Counted from the first letter of the stretch, positions 7,039 through 14,274 are shown. The stretch is 15,275 nucleotides of DNA from CAUSKK01 sp963532425 (GCA_963532425.1 CAUSKK010000028.1:1-15275), one strand, 5' to 3'. The notes: a model not told the origin generated them from the letters alone. Program-made: numbers and translations.

Positions 7039-8454
7039 CTAGTCGCCCAGGGCCCAGCAGCGTAGCCGGGCCGCCGGGGCCAGGGTCCAGCGCATTTGGG
7101 TGGCGTCGGCCGGCGGGAAGATGCGGCCGCTCATGGTCTGCTCCCCATCATTGATAAAGAGTTCCAGCGAGGAGCTGTCGGCGTAAAGGCGCAGTTCTGT
7201 TAGCGCCGGCACCGCCAGCCGGCGCACCGGGCCGCCCTTGCCCGGCTCGTCCTTCTCGTTGTGGCCCAGGGCCCCGGAGGCGCTGCGGTCGAAGCTGAGC
7301 ACGGCGCCGTCGTAGCCGATGCGCGTACCGTGGCCCCGGTCATCGGCCCGGAGCCAGAGTTCAAAGGGCGCCGCCGTCGGATTGTCCAGCTGCAGTTCAA
7401 AGTGCACGCCGTCGGATTCGCCGGGCTGGCGCAGTTGCAGCAAATCCGGGTGGGGCCGCTGGCGCAGCTGGCCCTTTTCCACGGTCAGTAGCCGGGGCAG
7501 GGTCAGGCAGTGGGCCCAGCCGTCGGCCTCGGTGGGCGTGCTGATGTCCGGCAGGCCGAACCAGGCGATGAGGACGCGGCGGCCGGCGGCGTCGGTGCAG
7601 GTCTGGGCGGCGTAGAACTCGAAGCCGGCGTCCAGCTCGTGGAAGCCGGCGTGAACGAAGCGCTCCCCCCGTTGCCAGTGGCCGAGCAGATAGCCGTTGG
7701 AATAGAGGTTGGGATAGGCCGGCCCGGGCAGGCCCTGGGGACAGAGCAGCAGCACTTCGGCGCCGTCCAGGGAGAAGTAGTCCGGACATTCCCACATGTA
7801 GCCGAACTGCGGCAGGCCACAGTCGATTTCCCCCTGGAGCTGCCAGTGGGCCCCGTCGGCGCTGGCATAGTGCAGGGCGGTGCCGGTCAGATTGGCGCGC
7901 TGGGCGCCCAGCACCAGATGCAAACTGCCGTCGGCCTCGGCCCAGATTTTCGGGTCGCGCACGTGTTCGCTGTAGCCCGACGGCGGGCCGTCAATAATCG
8001 GCGTTTTCGGGCCGAGCCGGCCGTCGTCGAAGCGCTTCAGCAGCAGCTGGTAGGGGGTGCGCTGCCAGTGGGCGTCGCGGTGGTTGCCGGTGTAGGCGAA
8101 GAGCAGGCCGTCCGGCTGGGACAGGGCACTGCCCGAGTAGGCGCCGTGGCTGTCCCAGGGGCTGTCCGGGCTGAGGAAGATGCCCTCGTCCTGCCAGCGG
8201 GCCAGGCTGGTGCCGCTGAGCTGGCGCCAGTATTTCAGGCCGTGCACCGGCCCGAGCGGGAACCACTGGTAGTGGAGCCAGTAGCGGCCCCGGTGATAGA
8301 CGAAGCCGTTGGGGTCGTTGAGCAGGCCGGCCGGCGGTTGCACGTGAAAGCGTTGGCGCCAGGGGCTGGCGGCGGCGCGGGTACGAAGCGCTTCGTAGTC
8401 GGCCGCACTGGCATCGTCCAGGGGGCGGTAGCGTTGGGCACGGGTCCATTCCAT
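7039..8454 (-). CDS. scrB: Sucrose-6-phosphate hydrolase (GH32)
   Basis: With the chosen start it is 471 aa, the usual length for GH32 invertases. Counting from this start, LLNDPNGF (44-51) holds the nucleophile D47. HVRDPKIW carries the conserved RDP transition-state motif, and MWECPDYF holds the acid/base glutamate. A C-terminal beta-sandwich follows, ending in SLELFINDGEQTMSGRIFP. It would cleave sucrose-6-phosphate from ScrA into glucose-6-phosphate and fructose in the cytoplasm. The ATG at 8454 is preferred over one 27 bases upstream because GGAGG lies just before it. A TATCAT box (8485-8480, minus) could be the -10 of its own promoter, just after the upstream terminator. Two exact palindromes encode KRF (8029) and EAL (8385), and a one-mismatch copy starts at 7657. 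No regulator gene is adjacent. Confidence 0.93.
   Translation of the reverse strand: MEWTRAQRYRPLDDASAADYEALRTRAAASPWRQRFHVQPPAGLLNDPNGFVYHRGRYWLHYQWFPLGPVHGLKYWRQLSGTSLARWQDEGIFLSPDSPWDSHGAYSGSALSQPDGLLFAYTGNHRDAHWQRTPYQLLLKRFDDGRLGPKTPIIDGPPSGYSEHVRDPKIWAEADGSLHLVLGAQRANLTGTALHYASADGAHWQLQGEIDCGLPQFGYMWECPDYFSLDGAEVLLLCPQGLPGPAYPNLYSNGYLLGHWQRGERFVHAGFHELDAGFEFYAAQTCTDAAGRRVLIAWFGLPDISTPTEADGWAHCLTLPRLLTVEKGQLRQRPHPDLLQLRQPGESDGVHFELQLDNPTAAPFELWLRADDRGHGTRIGYDGAVLSFDRSASGALGHNEKDEPGKGGPVRRLAVPALTELRLYADSSSLELFINDGEQTMSGRIFPPADATQMRWTLAPAARLRCWALGD
8029..8038. repeat. GAAGCGCTTC copy in scrB
   Basis: Exact palindrome encoding Lys-Arg-Phe (LLKRFDD) on the minus strand. Confidence 0.9.
8385..8394. 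repeat. GAAGCGCTTC copy near the scrB N-terminus
   Basis: Exact palindrome encoding Glu-Ala-Leu (YEALRT) on the minus strand. Confidence 0.9.
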
Positions 8455-8495
8455 GGGATTTCCTCCGGAGAAAAAAACCATGATAGCCAGCGCGG

Positions 8496-8527
8496 CAAAA
8501 AAAAGCGCTTCCCGGAGGAAGCGCTGG
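8496..8527 (-). terminator. Palindrome-pair terminator of the ArsB/NhaD-like gene
   Basis: A 9-bp perfect stem (AGCGCTTCC 8504-8512 with GGAAGCGCT 8517-8525) and CGGA loop precede a U-run made by eight A on the + strand (8497-8504). Both arms are copies of the dispersed palindrome. It differs from the scrA terminator by one base over 30. Confidence 0.92.
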
Positions 8528-8550
8528 GGGTTTTGCTCTGGAGGGCCGCT

Positions 8551-9873
8551 TTAGAAATAGCGCCACTTCAGATAGAGGTGGGCCAGGGCCACGGTCAGCA
8601 GCATCAGCGGGAAGGCATATTTGGTGAACTGAATGATGGTAATGGGCTGTTTCGCCTTCTCGGCAAAGCCGGCCACGGTCAGGTTGGCGCTGGCGCCAAT
8701 GAGGGTACCGTTACCGCCGAGGCAGGCGCCCAGGGCCAGGGCCCACCACACCGGCTGGAAGGCCGCCCCGCCGCCAATCTGGTCGGAAGCGCTCTGCAGC
8801 AGCGGCAGCATGGTTGCCACGAAGGGAATGTTGTCCAGGAAGGAGGACAGCACCGCCGACACCCACAGCACCACAAAGGCCATTTTTTCCGGATTGCCGG
8901 CGGTCAGTTCCATCAACTTATGGCCGAGCACCTTCAGCAAACCGCTGTGCTCGACGGCCCCGACGATGATAAACAGGCCCATGAAGAAGAAGATGGTTAC
9001 CCATTCCACCTCGCCGAAGGCATGGTGAACCTTCTCGGCCTGGGCCTCGGCGCTGTCGCGGCCGTAGGCCAGCAGCATCAGCAGGGCGGCCCCGGACAGG
9101 GCGATGGTGCCCGGCTCCAGATGGAAGCTGTGGCCGAGGAAGAAGCCGAGAATGACCAGGGCGAAGACAATCAGACATTTCTTCAGCAGCACCGGGTCGG
9201 TGATGGCGTCGTTCTCGTTGAAATTCATGATTTTTTCCCGGGCCTCGGGGGTAGTCTTCAGGCTCCGGCCGCAGACCACAAAGAGCACGGCCAGCACCAC
9301 CACCAGAATGGCCACGGCAATGGGCGTCATGTGGACGATGAAATCGGTAAAGGTCAGATGGGTTTTGGAGCCGATGATGATGTTCGGGGGGTCGCCGATA
9401 AGGGTGGCGGTGCCGCCGATGTTGGAGGCGAAGATGGTGGCGAAGAAATAGGGGAAGGCTTTGATGCCGAGCTGCTCGGTAATCAGGAGCGTTACCGGCG
9501 TAATCAGCAGCACCGTGGTTACGTTATCGAGCAGCGCCGAGAAGGTGGCGGTGATGACCGTCAGCATCAGTAGAATGCCCAGCGGGCTGGCCTTGACCCA
9601 TTTGGCCGATTTAATCGCCACATACTGGAACACGCCGGTTTTGGCGGTGATGGACACCAGCATCATCATGCCGATGAGCAGCCACAAAGTGTTGAAATCG
9701 ACGGAGCGCAGGGCCTGTTCCTGGTTGAGCAGGCCGCAGTAAATCATCAAACAGGCGCCGAGAATGGCGACGATGGCGCGGTTGATTTTTTCGCTAATTA
9801 AAAAGCCATAGACGACGACCAGAATCAGACCGGACAGCCACATGGCGCTCAGTGAGGGTTCCATTGCTTCCAT
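8551..9873 (-). CDS. ArsB/NhaD (SLC13-like) ion transporter family permease
   Basis: The 440-aa protein is mostly hydrophobic with about 11-12 spans and shows the internal repeat of the ion-transporter superfamily. FSALLDNVTTVLLITPV (111-127) is matched by SSFLDNIPFVATMLPL (343-358), and GGTATLIGDPPNIIIG (153-168) by GGNGTLIGASANLTVAG (386-402). These are the re-entrant and discontinuous-helix motifs that bind ion and substrate in ArsB, NhaD and P-protein relatives. The substrate (Na+/H+, arsenite, a carboxylate) cannot be told from sequence. The ATG at 9873 has TAGGAA 8 bases upstream, which overlaps the stop codon of the CBS gene. The two genes therefore form one unit, ended by the terminator at 8496-8527. 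Confidence 0.9.
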   Translation of the reverse strand: MEAMEPSLSAMWLSGLILVVVYGFLISEKINRAIVAILGACLMIYCGLLNQEQALRSVDFNTLWLLIGMMMLVSITAKTGVFQYVAIKSAKWVKASPLGILLMLTVITATFSALLDNVTTVLLITPVTLLITEQLGIKAFPYFFATIFASNIGGTATLIGDPPNIIIGSKTHLTFTDFIVHMTPIAVAILVVVLAVLFVVCGRSLKTTPEAREKIMNFNENDAITDPVLLKKCLIVFALVILGFFLGHSFHLEPGTIALSGAALLMLLAYGRDSAEAQAEKVHHAFGEVEWVTIFFFMGLFIIVGAVEHSGLLKVLGHKLMELTAGNPEKMAFVVLWVSAVLSSFLDNIPFVATMLPLLQSASDQIGGGAAFQPVWWALALGACLGGNGTLIGASANLTVAGFAEKAKQPITIIQFTKYAFPLMLLTVALAHLYLKWRYF

Positions 9874-9882
9874 AAAAATTTC

Positions 9883-10350
9883 CTATTTGGTTCCCATGAT
9901 TTGGTCGATGAGCTGTTCGGTGCTGACCACGCCAAGCAGCTTGTGGGTTTCCGGTTCGGTGATGAAAACCCGGGCCTGGTATTTGTGCACCAGATTGACC
10001 ACCTCCATCAGCGAGGTTTCCGGGGTGCAGTAGGTGAGGCGGCGAATCAGGAACTCGGCAATGGGCCGGTCGGCCAGCTCCCGGAAACGCTGCTGCAAAT
10101 CCTCCAGGCTGGTGCGCATGAAATTCAGCTCCAGCGGGGTTTTACCCATGTTGATGGACATCACCTGCGGCAGCAGCAGGGCCAGTAGACGCAGCGAGGA
10201 GAAAACTCCGACCAGATGGCCGCCCGCATCGACCACGGGCAAATAGCGCAGTTCGGCCCGGCGCAGCGTGCGCAACGCCTCGCCAAGGCTGGTTTCCGGA
10301 GTGAGAACGATGGGGTTCGGCCCCATCACACTGCCACAGGTATCTTTCAT
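9883..10350 (-). CDS. CBS-domain-pair protein, likely regulator of the adjacent permease
   Basis: The 155-aa protein is essentially two CBS domains. One spans about residues 1-58 (VMGPNPIVLTPETSLGEAL, then LRYLPVVDAGGHLVGVFSS) and the second about 93-155 (PIAEFLIRRLTYCTPETSLMEV, then ARVFITEPETHKLLGVVST). A 35-residue helical linker separates them. CBS pairs usually bind adenine nucleotides and sense energy state or ionic strength. A gap of nine bases to the permease start, with the permease ribosome site overlapping this gene's stop, implies co-translation. A regulatory role on the transporter is inferred. The ATG at 10350 follows GGAGG. Confidence 0.85.
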   Translation of the reverse strand: MKDTCGSVMGPNPIVLTPETSLGEALRTLRRAELRYLPVVDAGGHLVGVFSSLRLLALLLPQVMSINMGKTPLELNFMRTSLEDLQQRFRELADRPIAEFLIRRLTYCTPETSLMEVVNLVHKYQARVFITEPETHKLLGVVSTEQLIDQIMGTK

Positions 10351-10409
10351 AAATCCTCCGATGGATTGGCATGTTGAAATCGCGCCACGCTCCGGCTAGT
10401 CCGATGATT

Positions 10410-11105
10410 TCACTGGATAAAATCCGCAGAATCCCGGAGCTGAAACTGGCGCCAATCATAGCACAACATTACGATTCCGTTAGGTTGCCAGTCGCCGAGA
10501 ACGAAGCGCTCCCCCTGACCGTTGCGGTGGACGCCGGGCCGGTGGGTGTGGCCGTGGATAAGCACCGTCGCCCCGGCCGCCCGCATGGCCGCCTCGGCGG
10601 TGTTTTCATTGACATCGGTACGGTCGCAGCGCTTCCCCCGGCTGGAGCGACGCAGCCGGGCCGCCAGCCGCTGCTTCCAGGCGCGCGGCAGGGCGAAATA
10701 GAGCCGCTGCAGCACCGGCCGGCGCAGCAGCCAGCGCAGGCGCTGATAGCCGACGTCGTCGCTGCAGAGCAAATCGCCGTGCTCCAGCAGCACCCCGGGC
10801 CGGGGGCTGAAGCGCTCCGGCAGCAGCCGGATATTGCCCCGGGCAAAGGCCGGCCCCAGCAGAAAATCCCGGTTGCCGCTGAGCACATAGACCGGCAGGG
10901 GGAGCGCTTCGAGCCGGGCCCGCACCGAGGCCTGATAGGGCGTCAGCAGGTCGTCGCCCAGGTAGTAATCGAAGAGGTCGCCGAGGATATAGAGCGCTTC
11001 GGCCCCGGCGGCCTCGGCGGCGGCGAGAAAGGCGGTGAAGGCGGCGTCGAGGGCCGGGGCCTGTTCGCTAAGGTGCAGGTCGGCGATAAGCAGGGTGGGA
11101 CGCAT
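10410..11105 (-). CDS. lpxH: UDP-2,3-diacylglucosamine diphosphatase
   Basis: The 231-aa calcineurin-like metallophosphoesterase has the LpxH pattern: D9-L-H11 near the N-terminus, GDLFDYY (42-48), GNRDF (77-81), HGD (109-111) and HGHTHRP (184-190). It hydrolyses UDP-2,3-diacylglucosamine to lipid X and UMP in lipid A synthesis at the inner membrane face, which implies a Gram-negative cell. It follows ppiB on the minus strand after a 59-bp gap containing an inverted palindrome pair. The CBS gene starts 59 bp further downstream with no terminator seen between. It contains four one-mismatch palindromes (10503, 10626, 10809, 10901) and one two-mismatch copy (10991) but no exact one. Confidence 0.95.
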   Translation of the reverse strand: MRPTLLIADLHLSEQAPALDAAFTAFLAAAEAAGAEALYILGDLFDYYLGDDLLTPYQASVRARLEALPLPVYVLSGNRDFLLGPAFARGNIRLLPERFSPRPGVLLEHGDLLCSDDVGYQRLRWLLRRPVLQRLYFALPRAWKQRLAARLRRSSRGKRCDRTDVNENTAEAAMRAAGATVLIHGHTHRPGVHRNGQGERFVLGDWQPNGIVMLCYDWRQFQLRDSADFIQ

Positions 11106-11125
11106 GGCGGTTCCTAATAAATGAA

Positions 11126-11151
11126 GAAGCGCTTCCCGGGGGAAGCGCTTC
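11126..11151. repeat. Inverted pair of GAAGCGCTTC between ppiB and lpxH
   Basis: Two exact palindromes (11126-11135 and 11142-11151), with CCC and GGG inside, form a 12-bp dyad with almost no loop. There is no proper T-run on either strand, so it may be a weak terminator or attenuator on the minus transcript, or simply a paired repeat unit. Its core matches the scrA and nhaD-like terminators. Confidence 0.8.
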
Positions 11152-11164
11152 GTTGGGGGGCGAA

Positions 11165-11656
11165 CTAGAGAATCTCGGTTTTTTCGATGAGGATTTCTTC
11201 CAGGGGCACATCCTGGTGATAGCCGAGGCGGCCGGTTTTGGCCGTGGCGATGGCATCGACCACGTCCATGCCATTGACCACCCTGCCGAAGACGGCATAG
11301 CCCCAGCCGCTGGGGGTTTTGGCGGTGAAATCCAGCGCGCCATTGTCGCGCAGGTTAATGAAGAACTGGGACGAGGCCGAATGGGGGTCGCTGGTGCGGG
11401 CCATGGACAGGGTGCCCCGTTTATTTTTCAGACCGTTGTCGGCCTCGTTCTCGATGGGCGCATGGCCGGCCTTGTCCGCCAGGCCGCTGGTCATGCCGCC
11501 GCCCTGGATAACGAAGCCGGGAATGACCCGGTGGAAGAGGGTGCCGTTGTAGAAGCCCTCCTCGGCGTAGCGCTGGAAGTTGGCGGCGGTGCGGGGGGCC
11601 TGGTCGAAGTCCAGTTCAATATCAATGATGCCCTTGCTGGTATGGAAACGAATCAT
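11165..11656 (-). CDS. ppiB: Cytoplasmic cyclophilin peptidyl-prolyl isomerase
   Basis: The 163-aa protein has no signal peptide and matches bacterial PpiB in length. The active-site segment FHRVIPGFVIQGGG (41-54) contains the catalytic arginine R43. MARTSDPHSASSQFFINL (85-102) and GYAVFGRVVNGMDVVD complete the cyclophilin core. It catalyses cis-trans isomerisation of X-Pro bonds in the cytoplasm. Its ATG overlaps the ppiA stop codon (ATGA, 11653-11656), so the two are translated in tandem. The lpxH-ppiB-cysS neighbourhood is common in gammaproteobacteria. Confidence 0.95.
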   Translation of the reverse strand: MIRFHTSKGIIDIELDFDQAPRTAANFQRYAEEGFYNGTLFHRVIPGFVIQGGGMTSGLADKAGHAPIENEADNGLKNKRGTLSMARTSDPHSASSQFFINLRDNGALDFTAKTPSGWGYAVFGRVVNGMDVVDAIATAKTGRLGYHQDVPLEEILIEKTEIL

Positions 11657-12231
11657 TTGGCCTCCTTCGGCTCTTTATTCTGGCTGTCCTCGACGACCAC
11701 GGCCTTGGTGATTTCCACGGCGGTGGTGGGGACATCACTCATGCCCCCGGCGTTGGTGGTGGGCACGGCGGCGATTTTCTGCACCACGTCCTGGCCGGCG
11801 CTGACCCGGCCGAAAACGGCGTAGCCGTGCGGGTCGGAGCCCTGGGGGTCAAGCATGGGGTTGTCCACCAGATTGATGAAGAACTGGGAGGTGGCCGAAT
11901 GGGGATTGCTGGTGCGGGCCATGGACAGGGTGTATTGGGTGTTCTTCAGGCCGTTGTGGGCCTCGTTGGCGATGGGGTCCTGGGTGAATTTGCGTTCCAA
12001 AGCTCGGTCGTAGCCGCCGCCCTGGATGACGAAGCCGGGAATGACCCGGTGGAAAATGGTGCCGTCGTAGAAGCCGCTGCGCACGTATTTCAGAAAGTTG
12101 GCGGTGGTGTTGGGGGCCTTGACCTCGTCCAGTTCGATGGTGATGTCGCCGAGGGTGGTGGTCATTTTGACCGTGGGGGCGGCCTGGGCCCAACCCAGCC
12201 ACAGGGCGCAAATGAGGAGATAACGAGCCAT
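11653..12231 (-). CDS. ppiA: Periplasmic cyclophilin peptidyl-prolyl isomerase
   Basis: The 192-aa protein begins with a short signal peptide (MARYLLICALWLGWAQA) and a likely cleavage site AQA/AP after residue 17. The mature part has the cyclophilin core FHRVIPGFVIQGGG (60-73) and MARTSNPHSATSQFFINL, and ends in a charged tail (QNKEPKEAK). It would catalyse prolyl isomerisation in the periplasm. The core is very close to that of the overlapping ppiB, which suggests tandem duplication followed by a change of compartment. The ATG at 12231 follows TAGGAA and is divergent from cysS, with a 56-bp gap that must hold both promoters. Confidence 0.92.
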   Translation of the reverse strand: MARYLLICALWLGWAQAAPTVKMTTTLGDITIELDEVKAPNTTANFLKYVRSGFYDGTIFHRVIPGFVIQGGGYDRALERKFTQDPIANEAHNGLKNTQYTLSMARTSNPHSATSQFFINLVDNPMLDPQGSDPHGYAVFGRVSAGQDVVQKIAAVPTTNAGGMSDVPTTAVEITKAVVVEDSQNKEPKEAK

Positions 12232-12287
12232 AAAATTCCTATGGTAAATTTAAGGGCTTTGTATGTTACCAAAAGAGTGAGGCCGCC

Positions 12288-13655
12288 TTGACCCCTTTAA
12301 AAATCTACAACAGTCTCTCCAAAAGTACAGAAATTTTCACGCCGTTACAAGCGGGAAAGGTGGGCATGTACGTCTGCGGCATGACCGTCTACGACTACTG
12401 CCATCTCGGCCACGCCCGGGTCATGGTCTTTTTCGACGTGGTGGCCCGCCATCTCCGCGCCCTGGGCTATGAGCTCACCTATGTGCGCAACATCACCGAT
12501 GTGGACGACAAAATCATCAACCGCGCCGCCGCCGAGGGCAAAAGTCTGCGCGAAATCACCGATTTCTATATCCAGGCCATGCACGAGGACGAGGCCGCCC
12601 TGCTCTGCCAGCGACCGGATTTGGAACCGCGCGCCACCGAAGCGCTGCCGGCCATGCAGGCCCTGATTGCCGACCTGCTGGCCAAGGGCCACGCCTACCA
12701 GACGCCGGCCGGCGACGTCTATTTCTCCGTGGCCTCCTTCCCCGGCTACGGCAAGCTCTCCCACCAGAGCATCGAACAGCTCGTGCAGAACACCCGGGTG
12801 GAATTTAACGACCAGAAGCGCGACCAGCTGGATTTTGCCCTGTGGAAACGGGCCGGGGCCGATGAACCCGCCTGGCCCAGCCCCTGGGGCGACGGCCGGC
12901 CGGGCTGGCATCTGGAGTGCTCGGCCATGAGCCGGGCCAGCCTGGGGGAGCGCTTCGACATCCACGGCGGCGGTCTGGATTTGAAGTTTCCCCACCATGA
13001 ATGTGAGATTGCCCAGAGCGAAGGCAGCTGCGGCCACCAGACTGTCAATTACTGGCTGCACAACAATTTCGTGACCATCGACGGCGTCAAAATGAGCAAG
13101 TCCCTGGGCAACTACCACACCATTCGCGACCTGCTCCGCGACCACGACGGCGAGCTGATTCGCCTGCTGGTGCTGATGACCAACTATCGCGGCATGCTCG
13201 ACTATTCGGCCGAGGGCCTGGCCAACGCCAAAAAGGCCCGCCAGCGCCTCTATGCCGCCCTGGCCAAGGGCCCGGCCACCGGCCCCCTCGACGCCGCCGC
13301 CGAGGCCGATTTCATCGCCGCCATGAACGATGATTTCAACACCACCCGCGCCCTGGCCGTGCTCTTTGAGCTGTCCCGGCGCATCAACGGCGGCGAAACG
13401 ACGCTGGCTCCGACCCTGCGCACCCTCGGCGGCCGCCTCGGCCTGCTGCAGCGCGACCCGGCCGAGGTGCTGACCGTGGCCGCCGGCGCCGACAGCGTCA
13501 GCGCCGAGGAAATCGAAGCGCTCATCGCCGAACGGCAGGCGGCCAAGGCGGCGCGGGATTTTGGCCGGGCCGACGCCATTCGGGCCGGGCTGCTGGAGCG
13601 GGGCGTTATACTCAAGGACACGGCCACCGGCACCGAATGGAGCTACCAGGAATGA
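12288..13655 (+). CDS. cysS: Cysteinyl-tRNA synthetase
   Basis: At 455 aa it has the full class I architecture. Residues 28-34 read YVCGMTV, with the zinc ligand C30. The HIGH motif is HLGH (39-42) and KMSKS lies at 268-272, with the family's WHLECSAMS and HHECEIAQSE zinc-site segments between. It charges tRNA-Cys. The start is taken as TTG at 12288 because the next residues (LKIYNSL) align with the usual CysS N-terminus, GAGG lies just upstream, and the next in-frame ATG would delete the first strand. It carries only near-matches of the palindrome (12639, 12947, 13514). An exact copy overlaps its stop codon. Confidence 0.95.
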   Translation: MTPLKIYNSLSKSTEIFTPLQAGKVGMYVCGMTVYDYCHLGHARVMVFFDVVARHLRALGYELTYVRNITDVDDKIINRAAAEGKSLREITDFYIQAMHEDEAALLCQRPDLEPRATEALPAMQALIADLLAKGHAYQTPAGDVYFSVASFPGYGKLSHQSIEQLVQNTRVEFNDQKRDQLDFALWKRAGADEPAWPSPWGDGRPGWHLECSAMSRASLGERFDIHGGGLDLKFPHHECEIAQSEGSCGHQTVNYWLHNNFVTIDGVKMSKSLGNYHTIRDLLRDHDGELIRLLVLMTNYRGMLDYSAEGLANAKKARQRLYAALAKGPATGPLDAAAEADFIAAMNDDFNTTRALAVLFELSRRINGGETTLAPTLRTLGGRLGLLQRDPAEVLTVAAGADSVSAEEIEALIAERQAAKAARDFGRADAIRAGLLERGVILKDTATGTEWSYQE

Positions 13656-13768
13656 AGCGCTTCGTCCACCAATCCCGCCCCCGCTCGCTGGCCCTGCGGG
13701 CATTGCTCGCCCGAGGCGTGATTCTCAAGGACACCGCCGGCGGTACCGAATGGAGCTACCAGAAATGA
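13652..13768 (+). pseudogene. Duplicated cysS 3' end (mini-ORF of 38 codons)
   Basis: Right after cysS, an ATG overlapping its stop (ATGA) opens a 38-codon frame. Its last 25 or so residues (from about 13688) repeat the CysS C-terminus: GVILKDTAGGTEWSYQK here, GVILKDTATGTEWSYQE in cysS. The DNA differs at several synonymous sites as well as two amino acids, so this is not a fresh exact duplication. The first codons (MKRF) come from an exact palindrome at 13654-13663. I read it as the leftover tail of an older or foreign cysS allele. Whether the mini-ORF is translated is unknown, but its stop still overlaps the ATG of the next gene, as an original cysS stop would have. Confidence 0.85.
13654..13663. 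repeat. GAAGCGCTTC copy at the cysS/remnant junction
   Basis: Exact palindrome starting inside the cysS stop codon and lying exactly at the boundary between intact cysS and the duplicated tail. Confidence 0.92.
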
Positions 13769-14274
13769 CGGCGGCGGGCAATGAAGCGCTTCCCACCCCC
13801 ACCCCGGGGGGCGAGCCGGTGAAAGCCGTCAAACGGAAAGCCAGCACCGCCCTGGCCCTGCAGCTGCCGCTGGCCCTGCTGGCCCTGGGGCTGGAACTGC
13901 TCATCTATTTCAGCCTGCCCTTCAATTCGGCCTGGCTCGACGCCCGCGCCGCCTTCCTCGTTGGTGCCAATGGGCTGCTGGCCTTCGGACTGGCGGCGGC
14001 CCCGGGGGAAGCGCTTCGGCCCGGCCGCCGGCTCGGCTGGGCCCTGCTGGCGACGCTGGGTCTGGCCCTGGGTCTGCTCGGCCAGAAAATCAGCAACGCC
14101 TACCGCGTCCTCGGCGCCGATTTCCTCGCCAGCGTCCGACCGTTTATGCGGGACATGCTGGCGGCCCAGCCCCTGGAATTCTGGCTGCGCCCGGCCCTGG
14201 CGCTGGCCCTGCTGCTGCTGTTTTTCTGGCTGCTGCTCGGCTGGGGGGCGCGCTGGGGCGGCCGGCGGCGCTGA
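13765..14274 (+). CDS. Four-span integral membrane protein, function unknown
   Basis: Taken from the ATG at 13765, which overlaps the stop of the cysS remnant, it is 169 aa. A polar, Pro-rich N-terminus (about 1-28) precedes membrane segments near 29-49, 62-80, 90-106 and 141-160. A soluble loop (107-140) lies between the third and fourth, and the C-terminus is Arg-rich. No family is recognised. An upstream in-frame ATG (13750) exists but falls within the remnant. Exact palindromes encode EAL at residues 7-9 and 82-84. The stop shares one base with the next start (TGATG), so it is translationally coupled to the metallophosphoesterase. Confidence 0.75.
   Translation: MTAAGNEALPTPTPGGEPVKAVKRKASTALALQLPLALLALGLELLIYFSLPFNSAWLDARAAFLVGANGLLAFGLAAAPGEALRPGRRLGWALLATLGLALGLLGQKISNAYRVLGADFLASVRPFMRDMLAAQPLEFWLRPALALALLLLFFWLLLGWGARWGGRRR
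13783..13792. repeat. GAAGCGCTTC copy at membrane-protein N-terminus
   Basis: Exact palindrome encoding Glu-Ala-Leu at residues 7-9. Confidence 0.9.
14008..14017. repeat. GAAGCGCTTC copy in membrane-protein loop
   Basis: Exact palindrome encoding Glu-Ala-Leu at residues 82-84, between the second and third membrane spans. Confidence 0.9.

Noticed and set aside
4917..8394. The palindrome as a ScrR/LacI-type operator of the sucrose genes
   Set aside because: It resembles LacI-family operators, but copies near scr genes lie inside coding sequence or at 3' ends, and the word is equally frequent near unrelated genes.
8455..8481. Upstream ATG (8481) as scrB start
   Set aside because: It has no ribosome site and overlaps a possible -10 box. 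The ATG at 8454 follows GGAGG and gives the usual GH32 length.
7510..9573. 687-codon open frame on the + strand
   Set aside because: It is antisense to scrB and the permease, both of which have clear motifs, and its composition (Gly/Gln/Val/Ala-rich) is typical of GC-rich shadow frames.
10371..11117. 248-codon open frame on the + strand
   Set aside because: It is antisense to lpxH, which has all the metallophosphoesterase motifs.
12345..13703. 452-codon open frame on the minus strand
   Set aside because: It is antisense to cysS, whose HLGH and KMSKS motifs are clear; this is a GC-driven shadow.
13561..13764. N-terminal extension of the 4-TM membrane protein back to 13561
   Set aside because: That part overlaps the cysS coding end and the remnant in another frame. 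The ATG at 13765 overlapping the remnant's stop is the natural start.
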